NCBI RefSeq assembly: GCF_008728515.1
Contig: NC_044988.1
Coordinates: 27,734,998 to 27,798,997, forward strand
Direction of reading: 5' to 3'
DNA from: Papio anubis
Taxonomy: Eukaryota; Chordata; Mammalia; Primates; Cercopithecidae
Length of the DNA stretch: 64,000 nt
Numbering within the stretch: position 1 is the first letter of the stretch; every line of letters starts with the position of its first letter. A model generated the notes under the pieces. That model did not search any database. It worked only from the letters and a program-made list of their open reading frames with translations, and had not been told where the DNA came from. Both the position numbers and the translations under genes were made by a program. This document shows, in pieces, positions 22,107 through 33,650 of this stretch.

Positions 22107-22904
22107 CTCTGACCATCAGTCTCTAGGGATAAGCTCAACCTCATTGGCATGGTGGCCACAACCCATTTTCTTAGGTTAGTGTGTACCTTATATCCTCCCA
22201 TTTTCTTGCTGAAGACTGGTAATACCAATTTGCAGGGGGGAAATGCAGCTAGAATTTATTTCAGACTTTGCCCTGGCTTTGAGAATTAAAAAAAGAAAAT
22301 GACTAGACCGTCCTCAGGAGAAATTGGAAGCCACTAGTACTAACTGCCAGATCTAATGTGGTGAGGGAGGAAGAGGCAATGCTGGAGCGAGGACCTAGTT
22401 TTCCAAAAGACAGACAGGGCTTTGAGACCAAATGTTAAGGGAAGACTGTTTTCAGTTCAGTATTTAATTGCTTGTTTTGAGTATTGGGAATCTTTTTTTC
22501 CCTCATGTTCTAGAGATTTCAGGTAACTTTTCACATAGAAACTGAAAATATGAATTTTTATTTTTATCAGAAAATGCTGGCTGTGCAAACATGGAATGGA
22601 AAAGTTGCAGTTTATGTCATTCAGCAAAACATAATGTGTGTTTATGTGCATCTCTGTTACATATGTGGGGGGCAGTCCGACTGCCTCTGTCAATGTGAAT
22701 AATTAGTTCAGACCACATCCATGAAACTCCAGAATTTAAAACATGACTCTCTGTTATGCTCAAACTTTCTCATAAGGCAAGTTTTATTGTTTAAACAGGG
22801 AAAATTTCAACTTGGCTTCTCTGTTTTTCCCAATCCAAGCACAAGTGAGATGGGGAGGGAGCCTATGTTTGAATAACTGATTTTTTGTTTGCTCTTTGAG
22901 ACAA
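22107..22904. other. Unique sequence, nothing recognised
   Basis: No supported feature. Confidence 0.5.
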
Positions 22905-23105
22905 TGGTAATAATGATGCCCTGCCTTTGTATGGCTCTTGATAGTTGGCAGAGCCCATCTGCATACTTTGTTTTGAGTTTTACAACACCCACATGAGATA
23001 AGCAGGAGAGAGATTCATTTATTCTTTATGGCTGAGGGAATAGAGATTCAGAGAGGTTAAGCAATTTGCACAAGGTCACACAGCTAGTAAATAGTAGGGC
23101 TGAAA
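22905..23105 (-). mobile_element. MIR SINE, antisense
   Basis: 'ggtaataatgatgccctgcc', 'gagattcagagaggttaagc' and 'aatttgcacaaggtcacaca' match the antisense MIR core well. Confidence 0.85.
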
Positions 23106-23309
23106 TAGCAAATGTGTTTATAGTATTTATGAGTCTCATATTTCCTTCCCTAATTTATAAAGACCTTTCCAGTTACTTCTATAGTTCTGTCAGCCTTCAT
23201 TAATGACTCTTGTGTAATCACTCAGTGTGTTTTCAAAGTAATGTGTATGTGATGGGCTCATTTTCATGAATGTAATTGCTTTTATTATGGCTTTTTAAGA
23301 TATCTGTTT

Positions 23310-23412
23310 CCTTCTCTCCACTCCCAGATGAATTTCTTGAGAGTGGGAACTTAAATTTCCTTTCAGTTGCCTCAATATAACAAATATTCTGTTAGTTTCA
23401 ATAAATGTTGAC
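23310..23412 (+). mobile_element. L2 3' end
   Basis: 'cagatgaatttcttgagagt' and 'gggaacttaaatttcctttc' up to 'caataaatgttgactgatg' resemble the L2 3' terminus. Confidence 0.55.
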
Positions 23413-23469
23413 TGATGTGGTTTTGTACTCCACAATGCTACTTAGAAACCCCTTAAATAAAAAGAACCA

Positions 23470-23660
23470 AAATATATTAGGTACCTGCCATATGCCGAAT
23501 ACTTTACTAGCTGCTCTACAGACTGCATCTCGATTAACTTTTCACACAGCCCATAGGGTAGATCTTGTCCTTATTTTGAAGATAGGAAGTTTGGAAAAGT
23601 TGAGAGACTTACCTAAGATACCCCAGCTAGTAGGGGGCAGGGTTACGATGTGAATCAATT
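23470..23660 (-). mobile_element. MIR SINE, antisense
   Basis: 'aggtacctgccatatgccga', 'cacacagcccatagggtaga' and 'aagttgagagacttacctaa' follow antisense MIR order; the copy is old. Confidence 0.75.
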
Positions 23661-24054
23661 TCTTCTGCCTCTAACAAGTTTGTACCCTTTTCCTCTATGT
23701 AATGTATCTTTAAAAACAAAGACTGAATATATATTGCTAAGAATTTCTTATGACAAATCTGGAGCCCTCACCTCTCTTTGTTTCAGTGAATTCACTCTCA
23801 GCCTGGGTTCTTTTCTGGCCTGAGCCATAGTTCCTTGTCTCTATCTGGTTCTGCCCTACCCAGTAGCTTTGTCTGATTCTACTTGTCATAACCCTCTGAT
23901 TTTTCATAGCCACATCAGCCTTGGTTAAGTATGACTGGCCGCCATCTTGATTTACTTCATACCTCCGTTTCATTTGTCTCTTTCTGTGGAAAGTATCATA
24001 TCCTTCCTCATAGAACAATTATTCAAGTACTTGCCTTCATTAGCATCCTTCCAT
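23661..24054. other. Unique sequence
   Basis: A 93-codon minus-strand open frame (23737-24018) with a polar composition is present but not recognised; no gene context. Confidence 0.35.
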
Positions 24055-24170
24055 ATTGTGAGCTTTTAGGCGGTTAGAAATTATTCTACTTACACTTTAA
24101 TCATTGAAACATCTAGAACAGTGTCTCTTGTGCATCGTGCCAACACACTAAATGTTGAGTGAATTAAATT
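24055..24170 (+). mobile_element. L2/MIR3-type 3' end
   Basis: 'tgagcttttaggcggttaga' followed by 'gaaacatctagaacagtgtc' and 'taaatgttgagtgaatt' resembles the L2 3' terminus. Confidence 0.55.
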
Positions 24171-24530
24171 GTGTCAAGAGAAGCTGAGTGGTTCCTAGAA
24201 AAGTCACTGGTGCCAATGCATGGCTTCTGTAGGGAGCCAATGAAGAGTCTGAGAAGAGCTGGGGATGTCCCACCAAGCTAGTGCCTATTGTGTGTGTTTA
24301 TCAGAGTGCCTGAGCTGTGTTCAATTTCTATGGACCTGTACTAAAACAGCTAGCCCAGAAATGATAAATATGTAACTTGCATGATGCCATTATCCCATCC
24401 CACACCTGAGGCAAACAACACTATTCAGTCATGGCACTGTTCCTGCACAGTATTCCAGACATACATTGCCAAGCAATTAAAGTTGAGATTTAAGAAAATG
24501 TATTTGCTGCTTTTATGTTAGTCTACCTAG

Positions 24531-24536
<6 letters not shown>

Positions 24537-24579
<43 letters not shown>
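24537..24579. repeat. (TG)n microsatellite, about 21 uninterrupted units
   Basis: Uninterrupted TG dinucleotides. Tracts of this length are usually polymorphic and can adopt Z-DNA. Confidence 0.99.
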
Positions 24580-24581
<2 letters not shown>

Positions 24582-24689
24582 AAGCTTGATGGTGAAGCAC
24601 GGGGAGGCCAGAGCTTTAGCACTGCTAGCTTTATGTCCATAACCCAAACTTGATCTTCTGATTAGCAAGAAAGCAAGATTTAAAAGGAG

Positions 24690-24800
24690 GGAAAGTCACA
24701 CAACAGTGTGAGTGTACTTAATGCCATTGAATTGTATATCTAAAAATAGTCGAATTGGTAAATTTCATTTTATATATGTTACCACAATTTTTTTAAAATG
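24690..24800 (+). mobile_element. L1M-type 3' end fragment (provisional)
   Basis: 'gccattgaattgtatatcta' and 'tggtaaatttcattttatat', ending in a T/A-rich stretch, match the same old 3' end seen at 39925-40065 ('ccactgaattatacatttta'). I associate the phrase with old L1M 3' ends; the family assignment is provisional. Confidence 0.5.
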
Positions 24801-25216
24801 AGATATAAATCCCAAATATTTGGTGTTGACAGTTGTCTGGCTGAACAGTAGGGATGGGCAGAGATTTGGGGAGAATGAAGGTGTAATTCCCATTTTTTCC
24901 CCATGACATTCCCATATTCTCAACAATTTCTTAAGCCTAAAGCAAATCTGTATCATGATCTGGGGTGAATTTATTAACCTGAATTTCTGGCTCTTAAGGT
25001 GGGGCTGTACAGGGAATAGTCAGTAAATATTTGTTGGTGTTGGTATTGTTAATGGTCAAATCTAGGGCTGGATACACATATACTACTAGATCAGCCATTA
25101 TTGATTATCGAGGATAAATATAGATGCCTAGTTTCTACACTATGCCATGTTGGTAGTATATATTTTCTCCTCCATGTGATATTCAGCTCATGTAAGTCAC
25201 CACTACAATATTAATC
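24801..25216. other. Unique sequence flanking the endogenous retrovirus
   Basis: Nothing firm; a possible short L2 3' end near 25020-25045 ('gtcagtaaatatttgttgg'). Confidence 0.4.
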
Positions 25217-25486
25217 TCATCAACCTAAAGAACAAACAGAGAGGTATATTCTGTAAAAGAAAATGATATTTATTTGGGAATAGGCATTGCAGTGGGAACA
25301 CACATGCCATAGTAAGCTATATGTATATTCAGGGAAGTGAAGGAAGACAAAGATTCTTAAAGGAAAAGTGAGGAGGGTTATATAATTGTTTTGAGATGAT
25401 TATCCTTGGCTGCAAGAATCAATAACAAGGATGGCACCAGTCTGAGGTTGGACAGGCAGTTGCTGGGCAGATGTCCTCACAGAAGT

Positions 25487-25528
<42 letters not shown>

Positions 25529-25692
25529 GGTTACAGTGGCCCTTGTGCAAGGTTGTGTTGTTTTCAGATTTTTTTGTGATAGTTCTTGTTATCAGGCATT
25601 TGTGCATGTCCCTCCCTTCATGGCCTTCTCCAGCTCCACTTGTCAGGGGCTTAAACATGAGTGACTCCATTTTGATTCTGATAACTTTCACA
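25217..25692 (-). repeat. 3' LTR of the endogenous retrovirus
   Basis: On the minus strand it starts TGTGAAAGTT at 25692, immediately after the polypurine tract, and ends near 25217. An AATAAA polyadenylation signal (minus) is at 25269-25274. It shares phrases such as 'aggcattgcagtgggaa', 'aattgttttgagat' and 'gttgctgggcagatgtcct' with the other LTR. It carries a (GT)n expansion absent from its partner. Confidence 0.85.
25492..25526. repeat. (GT)n microsatellite inside the 3' LTR
   Basis: About 17 GT units sit where the 5' LTR has only 'ttttgtgtatgg' (near 33286). The expansion therefore arose after integration. Confidence 0.97.
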
Positions 25693-25704
25693 TTCTCCCC
25701 TTTT
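25693..25704 (-). other. Polypurine tract of the retrovirus
   Basis: The minus strand reads AAAAGGGGAGAA directly before the LTR start TGTGAAAG. This is the plus-strand DNA primer site of retroviruses and fixes the 3' LTR edge. Confidence 0.85.
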
Positions 25705-25908
25705 GAGCAAGATCTTTCTCCAAAAGCATTGCTGATTTGCTGATCAGTCATCCTTAGTTTTTGATTGTCCCTCAGTGCTGCAGTGGACCTGTCCTGGTGT
25801 GGTCTAATCTGGTCCCACATCAGAGGGAAGTGATTGGTGACTAGTAGTCAGTGTCAAGATCCTTTTAGCTATATTTGAGCAACAAGGAAGGTTTGGAGGG
25901 AGTGTTTC

Positions 25909-26109
25909 TCAGGATAGGTCTACCTGGAGTTCATTGTTAAGTTCGATTATATCTCTTCTGTAGGCATTAGCTATCATTTCAAAGTGCTGGGTCCATATCA
26001 TCCTGTTAGAAGTTGTACTTCTGAAGAAACTTAACAGGTAACAGGTACAAAGTTTTAAAAGGAAAATACAGAGTAAAATTAATAGTACTATGACAATCCC
26101 AGTTCGCAT
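25909..26109 (-). pseudogene. env transmembrane-tail-like remnant
   Basis: A 66-codon minus-strand frame opens with about 25 strongly hydrophobic residues rich in Ile, Val and Leu, followed by a Cys-containing stretch and a charged cytoplasmic-like tail. It lies about 200 bases upstream of the 3' LTR, where the transmembrane subunit of a retroviral env normally ends. Position and pattern suggest the membrane anchor of env. Surrounding frames are interrupted and no furin site or CX6CC motif could be identified, so this is inference only. Confidence 0.4.
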
Positions 26110-27324
26110 GGTTTTAAGCCATGAACCTAGGCTTCATTTGATTGCATCAATCAAATGACCATGGACAATTAGATGAGACATGTTGTAACCCTGTGGCCTG
26201 TTTTCTTTTTTTTTTTGTATATATGGATCTCAACTTTCCCAGAAGAATTTATCCAGTTACAGCATATGGTATTAGCATTAGCACAGGTGTTTTCTTATTT
26301 AACCAATAATATAGAGCAACAAGAAATATAGAGTGATTTTTTTGCATCTGGTATTCTATGGTTGGGTTGAATTAAAGCAGAGAGTAATCAACAGTTGCCT
26401 TAGGGATGTTGCTACAGTCACTCACTGCATGGACCAAAAGATCTCCTAGGTCAGGTGGTTAAGTTACCAGGGGAAGCTACTGGTTGTGAAATTGCAATTA
26501 TGTCATTATCCTGCTAAGTGAAAAAGGTAGCATTAAGAGGGGTAAGAGTCTCATTATTACATGCGATTTTGTTCTGACATCTTAGGAAAAGCTGCCTACA
26601 GCATAAAGTTATCAATTTCTTGTCCTGGTTTGTAGTCTGAATGTCTCTGTTTATGGTATTGAGCAGTTTGATGAACTCTTTTTGTGGCCCATACATCAGA
26701 CATGAAATTTGTCCCTTAAAATTTATTTAGTTTCAGCTTATAGGACTTCAGGAACAGAGCAACTTCTGTTTTTAATAATTCTGTGGAAGAGTTAGATTTG
26801 AGGATTCTAGAAGAATTCAGGATCTAGTCCAATCTGTAGGTAGAGAATAAGAACTTGAAAGCAATGTACAGGACTGTATTCTAATAACAGGTGTATTATA
26901 GCATTCTTTGGAAATATAACCTTTTATCTTTACGTTGATCACATAGAAAGCTCAGATTTAAAATCTGTTGAGGCTAGGAAGCCAGATCAAGGCATACTTC
27001 AGATTTTACCTATGGTTTCTATCATGAAGTGGCCATTTTTACTCACTCACTCTAAGGCTGGGAACCCTTGAAGCCAGGCATTTTAAACACATTCTCAAAT
27101 ATGATATTCCAGTCAAAGTCTTGGTAGTAAAACCAATGTTTCCAATTGTATCCTGTTATAAAGACAGAGGAAATTCTTATTGAACTTATGGAAATAACTG
27201 CATTGTCATAAGAACACTCACAGATAGCTTCTGATTTTTGGAAGGAATAAGTAGGGAGAAAAAGCAAATGCTTCCATATTTGTTTACAAAAGTATACTTT
27301 ACAAAATTGCTGTAAACTATAGAA
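26110..27324 (-). other. Decayed retroviral interior, 3' part
   Basis: The stretch should contain env by position. Short minus-strand frames occur at 26514-26696 and 27052-27267, with stop codons between them; none matches a recognised env domain. Confidence 0.35.
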
Positions 27325-27341
27325 AGCTTAAGAGAAAAAAT

Positions 27342-27642
27342 TGTCTCTTATTTTATTTTCTGAGACAGGGTCTCACTTTGTCGCCCAGGCTGGAACGCAG
27401 TGGCGCGATCTCGGCTCACTGCAACCTCTGCTTTCTGGATTCAAGCAATTCTCCCATCTCAGCCTCCCGAGTAGCTAGGACTACAGGTGCACACCACCAC
27501 GCCCAGCTAAGTTTTGTGTTTTTTGATAGAGAAGGGGTTTCACCATGTTGGCCAGACTGATTTTGAACTGCCGACCTCAAGTGATCTGCCAGCCGCAGCC
27601 CCGCAATGTGGGATTACAAGTGTGAGCCACCAAGCCCAGCCT
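27342..27642 (-). mobile_element. Alu (AluS/J-like), antisense, inside the retrovirus
   Basis: A T-rich tail then 'gagacagggtctcactttgt' through 'agccaccaagcccagcc'. Flanks agcttaagagaaaaaatt (27325-27341) and agcttaaaagagaaaatt (27643-27660) are a slightly diverged target-site duplication. Confidence 0.95.
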
Positions 27643-27660
27643 AGCTTAAAAGAGAAAATT

Positions 27661-30600
27661 TTCTTAAATCTGGAAAACAAAACATTTAAAGAACTAACAA
27701 TATTTCAAATAAAAGTCATGTAAACATTACCTTTATCAGTTACTTAATTTCATGCAATTAATTTTGTTCTGCTTGATATTGATTAGTAATTTCATGAATT
27801 CATCGGTTTCTTCATTAGAACTCTGAAACATTTTCATTTAGTCCATCGATCTTAAAGTTATTAAAACCTATATTTAAGAATATTTGTTAGTCTTTTCCAT
27901 GAATCTGATTGCAAATGCTTTTAGAGAAGTATCATAATGGTGGATGAGAGACTTAGAATATCTACAGTTAAAAATCTGATGGAAGTTTATTATAATTTGC
28001 AATTGACAAGGAATTTGGTTATTTCTGTAGCATATAAGATTTTAACATAATAACCAAAATTATGACTGATACCATATTAGACTTCTATGGATTTACATAC
28101 TTTTTAACATTTGTCTCTATAACATACCCATAAATATAATTTAAGGATGGTCTAACATCACTTATCATTTGACAATGTTTCTCATACAATTTACCAAAGA
28201 GCTTAATCATGTAATAGCTCCACAAGATGAGAGAAACATCCTTTGATGTTCTCCATGGGCCTGACTAGAAAGTCTCAAAGTTAATTCTAGGTCAAAAAAG
28301 ACTTAATTTAGAATTTTGATACTGGGGAAGCCCATCAAAGGTGCCGAAAAGTTTAGAATACCTGATAAAAGCAGGATCGCAGGTCACCATGAAATAGTAG
28401 TTATTCGTTTAACTAGAGTGATCATCCAAAACTTCAAAAGCAATACAGAAAGTTACATGGATGTAAAAAACAAACAAACAAACAGACAAAAACCTTAACC
28501 CTTTCAAAGCTCACTTTAAGAATCAAAAACCTAATAAAAACTACAAAGGAAATTATTTTGATAAAACTCAAAATCTTTACATCTTAGGTCAGTTAACAAA
28601 AAGGTAAAGAGAAATCTTCTGCAACGTGATTGCTTCTCCTTACGGGAAGACAGTTTAAATAACCTGGAAGTCAAACCTGATGAAAAATACTTGAATTTAA
28701 TCAGACACAGGAAGAGTGTGTGTCCAAGATTATGAATGTATACCATATTATAGAGAAATGTAAACAAGAAAACTATGTCTTGAGCAGGGGAATATGTGGT
28801 TATTAGTAAAGGCATGGCAAGTTTCCTGGTTACATAAAGCAATTCAGAGCCATGTAGAAATCAAATTATACTGGAGGGTAACTGCCTTTCTAGGCCTTCA
28901 AGGAGGAACATCCCAGTGTCAGGCCATGTCAACAGAGTTAGAGCTAGATAAAAAAAAAAAATTACAGGAGCTGTTTAGAAAGTTGAAAGAGTTATCACCT
29001 CAGCCAAGCAAAAGACATATCCTCTCAAGGGGATAAAGAGCTTAAGGCAATGATGTATAACCTATAAATCTCGTGCAACAAGATACAGCAAAAGTGGAAC
29101 TTCCAAGACATGAACCTGAGAAGCTTCAAGAGGAAAGCTGTACTTGGAGAAATTTAAATGAAGAAGATAACATTTCCAACCTTAAACTAGGGAAATTAAA
29201 TGGCTTAGGAAAACAAATGTGGCAGGAATAGAAACTATAAAACAGGAGTAAGTTGCAGCTTAGAAGATGGCTGTTAAACAGATTTCAGAATTAAAAATCA
29301 AAACCTCTTACAATTTTACTAAGAGCAGATTAGTACTTCAGGAAAACCTTGTTGTTCTAACATAGGGAGATCAAAGTTTTAGTTATGTAGCAGTGTATTT
29401 TTAATATCAAAGCTCAATATTTAGAAAGACATAAATAATTTCCTTCTAATTATAGCCAACTTGATCACACATACAAATTCTTTTCATAAATTCATCCTTC
29501 ACAAACCTTTCATGACTTACACAGATGTTCGACTACAGGCTAGACTTTTAGTTTTGTCCTACACATTCTCTTTCTTAAATAACCAGTCATTTTACTTTAG
29601 GACAAAAATCTACCACACAACATTTTCTTATACAAAATTATTCACTTTTCTTTTTAACCTTCTTTACCACAAATACATCTTAATACTTACAACTTTCCTC
29701 ACATATCTCCTGCTTACTGGTTCATTTCTATCATCTTTCTTCTTCCTTCCTAAATCCATATTTTGAGGTAGCCTTTAATGACCTCTTAATTTAGACAAAA
29801 TTATTCTTTTTTCTCTATAAAGAACATAATTTTTCTTACAATTTTTCTCACCAAAACACATCTTTTTGGTACATTTTATATACAGAATTATATGTTAATT
29901 AGAATTTTAAACTCTTAGTAACCTAAATTTCCAGTGAGAACCTACAAAGCAAAACGTTTTGAACTATCACACATCAGTATTTTACAGATGAGAACCATTT
30001 CATAATTTTTAGCAACATTTCCTATAACATAATTTTTATATTTAATATACCCAATATATTTAGTCTTTGTATAAAATTTGAGAATCCAAGAACAATCCTA
30101 TATTTATGTTCAGCAATTTATGTTTTAGTATTTTATTAGGAAATTACCCAGACATTTAATGAATATCTATCACATAGTTTAACGTAACTTTAAGATTTCA
30201 AATCACATGAAAAGTTCATTTATAAATGTTTATCCCACTTACATTTCCCTAATTTATTTTTAAAAATTATACCTTGATTACTTATAAAAACTGAGATAGT
30301 ATGCAAAACTAGTCATCATTTTAAGTTATTTTCCTGTTAACCATTTTTACAGTCTGTGAATATCTGGAGTTCACCTATATAAGAACCTTAAATATATGGG
30401 TATTTCGCAGGTAAATCAGATGATAAAGATGTTTTCATTAAACTAACAATAGTAGTCTTACTTATTAAAGAATTACACAAAGATTATTCTGTTTTTAGGT
30501 TGGATTTATAGTTTTATGACCTTAAAATATGTAGAGACAAATAATCCCATCTGATTAGTAAACCCAGACAAAAGTGGATGCCAACAATTCTGAAGACATT

Positions 30601-31270
30601 TTAATTTTTATTTTATCAACAAATTTAAAACTAGCTTATTTATTAAATATTTACTTAACTAATGTGAACTAAACAGCATTTGAGTTCATTACTATATAGT
30701 TAATACAGCACTCATTAAGCCAATCTGAATAGAATTACTTAAGTGATTTATGGCCAACTATGCCAGGTTGTACCATGTAGACACAACAACACTTGTCAAC
30801 ACACAAATGCATGTACCCACACACAAATAAATACCTTATAGCTTTCCTTTTAGAATTTTAGTCACGAGAAAGTAAAACAAAACAATAGAAACTGATTAGT
30901 TAATAAGACAGTTGGATCCAAATTATATTTCCATGGCTAAATTTTATTTGTTTAAATGGGTAATCTAATGAAGAGTGTGGACCAAAATTTTGAATAAACC
31001 AGTTTGGTTTTTAAAACATCTTTTAACTTCCCACCACCACTTTTTTCAGTTTCAAATGAGTTTAAGATTAAATATTCAAATATTTGCATTTTAGCTAGGA
31101 CTGGCTGAATTGCATCAGAAAAACAATCTCCCAGTGGGTTTGAGTTTTTTAGTAACAACTTTATATTTTGTTTGTTGATCTGGTGTGCTTGACTAGTCAA
31201 TGTGCCAGGGAAGCATTTTAGCCGGGTTGGTTTTTCTTTGGTTTTTTTGTTTGTTTGTTTGTTTTTCCTT
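27661..31270 (-). other. Retroviral interior, AT-rich, no recognisable pol
   Basis: About 3.6 kb of AT-rich sequence between the inner Alu and the gag-like remnant. No frame longer than about 105 codons and no reverse transcriptase or integrase motif that I could see on the minus strand. Either pol is fully decayed or the element was non-autonomous. A 101-codon plus-strand frame (29461-29766) is antisense to the element and looks compositional. Confidence 0.4.
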
Positions 31271-31315
31271 TTCTGGCCCCTGCATGGCAGATAAAGCAAT
31301 TTTTATCCCGGACAG
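31271..31315 (-). pseudogene. Possible gag zinc-knuckle remnant
   Basis: One minus-strand frame reads CFICHAG, resembling the first half of a retroviral nucleocapsid zinc knuckle (CX2C, then G and H). It lies about 1.2 kb inside the primer site once inserted Alus are discounted. The second half (H and last C) is not preserved, so this is a weak call. Confidence 0.25.
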
Positions 31316-31557
31316 AGATACCTTATATTATTGCTCTGAGCTCAAGATTTTGACCTGTTTGATCTAAAAGTCTAATTTATAAACATTTACCCATTTCTTT
31401 TGTTTTAGAATGTCAGGCCTTCAATTAACTGTTTTATCATCTTAAGCAATTGTTAGACAAACTGAATTTACAGTTCCAAAAGGTGTCTACATTGTTGGTT
31501 GCCATAAAGCTGTTGTGATTTGTAAAGCCATTAATTTGAAAGCCCTTCCAGACTTAA

Positions 31558-31600
31558 AACAACAACAGCAACAACAACAACAACAACAACAACAACAAAA
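31558..31600. repeat. (CAA)n microsatellite
   Basis: About 14 CAA/ACA units ending in a short A run. Confidence 0.97.
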
Positions 31601-32312
31601 AACTTTAACTGGAATCCCATAAGCAGTGAGTTTACCTCAACACCAGCAGAAGAGTCAGCAGATTCAAAGTAGAAAGAAAGAAAAAAAAGAACTTAGAAAT
31701 CCGTACCTTTAACTGTGTATAGTTGGTTGCATTTTTAAATTCAGTTCCAAGAAAAAACAAGCTTGGGGAGTTTGAATGATCCACATTATGACCATTGATT
31801 TTAAAATGTGCCTGAGGAAAAGCCTCATAGCTGGCAGCAGTCCTGGAGAACCTGGCATGCCTTAATGTTTGAGAATCTCATTCTGTTTCTTATTAATCTC
31901 TTGAGAGCAAAAAAAATCTGGTAATTTCTATTAGGGAGTTTGGACCAGTGTTTTAGATGATGGTGACTGCCTTAGTAGTTTTTCATTGGCCATGTAGCAC
32001 CCATCATTTGTAATGTTTATTTTTTGCTCTCAAGAGATATTCAGAAGAAAGCAAAGGAAAAATGAGTCAGATCATTGACAGACATGTAAAACCAAAACAA
32101 AACCAAAATCAGAGTGCCCACAAAAATTTTAACTCAGGTGTGAAGATCAAACAAAGTATTAAACTAGGCATACAGAACCTGACAAAATGTAAATTCTGTA
32201 GAACCTAGAGTACTCAAACCAGAAGGACATTGTCCGTACACCAGAAAGGGCTTACTCCCCAAAAACAATAACAAAAAAACACTTTTATAGTCCCAAGAAG
32301 ATACAACGTACT
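31601..32312 (-). other. Retroviral interior, gag/leader part
   Basis: No open frame of note. By position this covers 5' gag and leader of the provirus. Confidence 0.35.
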
Positions 32313-32612
32313 TTATTTATTTGTTTTAGAGACAGAGTGTTACTCTGTCACTCAGGCTGGACTGCAGTAACAGGATCCTAGCTCACTGTAGACTCAAAAC
32401 TCCTGGGCTCAAGTAATCCTCCAGCCTCAGCCTCAAAAGCAGCTAGGACTATAGGCATGGACCACCACACTTAGTTAATTTTAAAAATTTTTTGTAGAGA
32501 CGGGGTCTCACTATGTTTCTCAGGCTGGTCTTGAACTCCTGGCCTCAAGTGATCCTCTTGCTTTGACCTCCCAAAGTACTGGGATTACATGCATGAGCCA
32601 CTGCACCTGGCC
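32313..32612 (-). mobile_element. AluJ-like, antisense, inside the retrovirus
   Basis: 'ttagagacagagtgttactc' through 'ccactgcacctggcc'. Phrases such as 'gcctcaagtgatcctcttgc' and high divergence point to AluJ. Confidence 0.93.
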
Positions 32613-32685
32613 CCAAGGTTCTTTATTTAAGGTGGCCTTATAATTGAATCAGATCTCAAGTCAAAAAGGACTCACTCACCAAAGG

Positions 32686-32830
32686 CCCAATGTGGTGGCT
32701 CATGCCTGTAATCTCAGTACTTTGGGAGGCCAGGGCAGGAGAATCACTTGAGCCTGGGAATTTGAGGTTGCAGTGAGCTATGACTGTGTCACTGCACTCC
32801 AGTCTGGGTGACAGAGGGAGACCCTGCCTC

Positions 32831-32859
<29 letters not shown>
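32686..32859 (+). mobile_element. Free left Alu monomer (FLAM-like) with (CAA)n tail
   Basis: Only one arm is present: 'tggtggctcatgcctgtaat', 'ttgaggttgcagtgagctat' and 'gacagagggagaccctg', then a CAA-repeat tail at 32832-32859. The perfect 12-bp duplication actcaccaaagg flanks it (32674-32685 and 32860-32871). Confidence 0.93.
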
Positions 32860-32861
<2 letters not shown>

Positions 32862-33002
32862 TCACCAAAGGGAAGGAGACCAAGAATCTGAAAGGAGATT
32901 CGGCAGGGCAGACTCACAGAAATGGAGATTGCAAAGGGCTTAGTTGATGGTACTGCACTCAATTCTAGGGGCTGCGCATTTGTCTGAAGTAAGCTCACTT
33001 TG

Positions 33003-33020
33003 ATCCCATTTCTGACATCA
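33003..33020 (-). other. Primer binding site, tRNA-Leu type
   Basis: The minus strand reads TGATGTCAGAAATGGGAT just inside the right LTR. It matches the complement of a leucine tRNA 3' end at 16 of 18 positions; both differences are G-to-A. The site primes minus-strand DNA synthesis in retroviruses. Confidence 0.8.
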
Positions 33021-33023
33021 TTT

Positions 33024-33451
33024 TCATCAATCTAAATACCAAACAGGTGGACGCTAAAAGAAAATGTTTATTTGGTATTAGGCATTGCAGTGGGAATACA
33101 TGTACCATAGTAAACTATGTGCATATTCATGGAGGTAAAGGAAAATAAAGGTCTTTAAAGGAAATGTAAGAGAATTACGTAATTGTTTTGAGATACCTAT
33201 TCTTGGCTACAAGGATCAGTAACAAGGGTAGCACCAGTCCAAGGCTGAGGGGAAGTTGCTGGGCAGATGTCCTTGCAGAAGGATTTTGTGTATGGCCTTT
33301 GTGCAAAGTTGTGGTTTTTTCAGGGTCTTTCATGATAGCTCTTTTTATTGGGCATTTGTGCATGAAAAACCTCCCTTTATGTCCTCCCCTGGCTCTATTT
33401 GTCAGGTTCTTAAACATAAGTGACTCCATTTTGATCCTGAAAACTTTCACA
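33024..33451 (-). repeat. 5' LTR of the endogenous retrovirus
   Basis: On the minus strand it starts TGTGAAAG at 33451 and ends near 33024, a few bases before the primer site. AATAAA (minus) lies at 33067-33072. It is colinear with the 3' LTR apart from the latter's (GT)n. Confidence 0.85.
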
Positions 33452-33574
33452 GTCTTATGATTCTTTTATTTAGCATCTTCTCCCCACCCCATTCCCAAGT
33501 ACAATGCTCGGAAGGAATCAGTGTGAGCATTTAAAAATCTTGTTAATTAATAAGTAGAATTGACATCTAATTTG

Positions 33575-33650
33575 TTTTTGTATTCATTACAGGGCCTAGC
33601 CCAGTGTGTCACATATACAGCACATAGTTATTGGTTAAACTGATGTTTTA
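33575..33650 (+). mobile_element. L2 3' end fragment
   Basis: 'gggcctagcccagtgtgtca' followed by 'cagcacatagttattgg' matches the L2 3' terminus. Confidence 0.6.

Larger units (their letters stand above)
25217..33451 (-). mobile_element. Endogenous retrovirus, antisense, two LTRs, leucine-tRNA primed
   Basis: Two homologous direct repeats of about 430-475 bp lie 7.3 kb apart, at 25217-25692 and 33024-33451. On the minus strand a polypurine tract sits just before the left repeat and an 18-base primer binding site sits just after the right one, so the provirus runs right to left. The LTRs differ from each other at very roughly one position in five or six by eye, making this an old insertion. 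The interior is AT-rich with only short frames; faint env-like and gag-like remnants are listed separately. Two Alus and a free Alu monomer have inserted inside. Leucine primer sites are best known from HERV-L-type elements, which normally lack env, so the family is left unassigned. Confidence 0.85.

Noticed and set aside
25217..33451. A functional retroviral gene set
   Set aside because: The interior has many stops, no reverse transcriptase or integrase motif seen, and LTRs that differ widely; it is an old defective copy.
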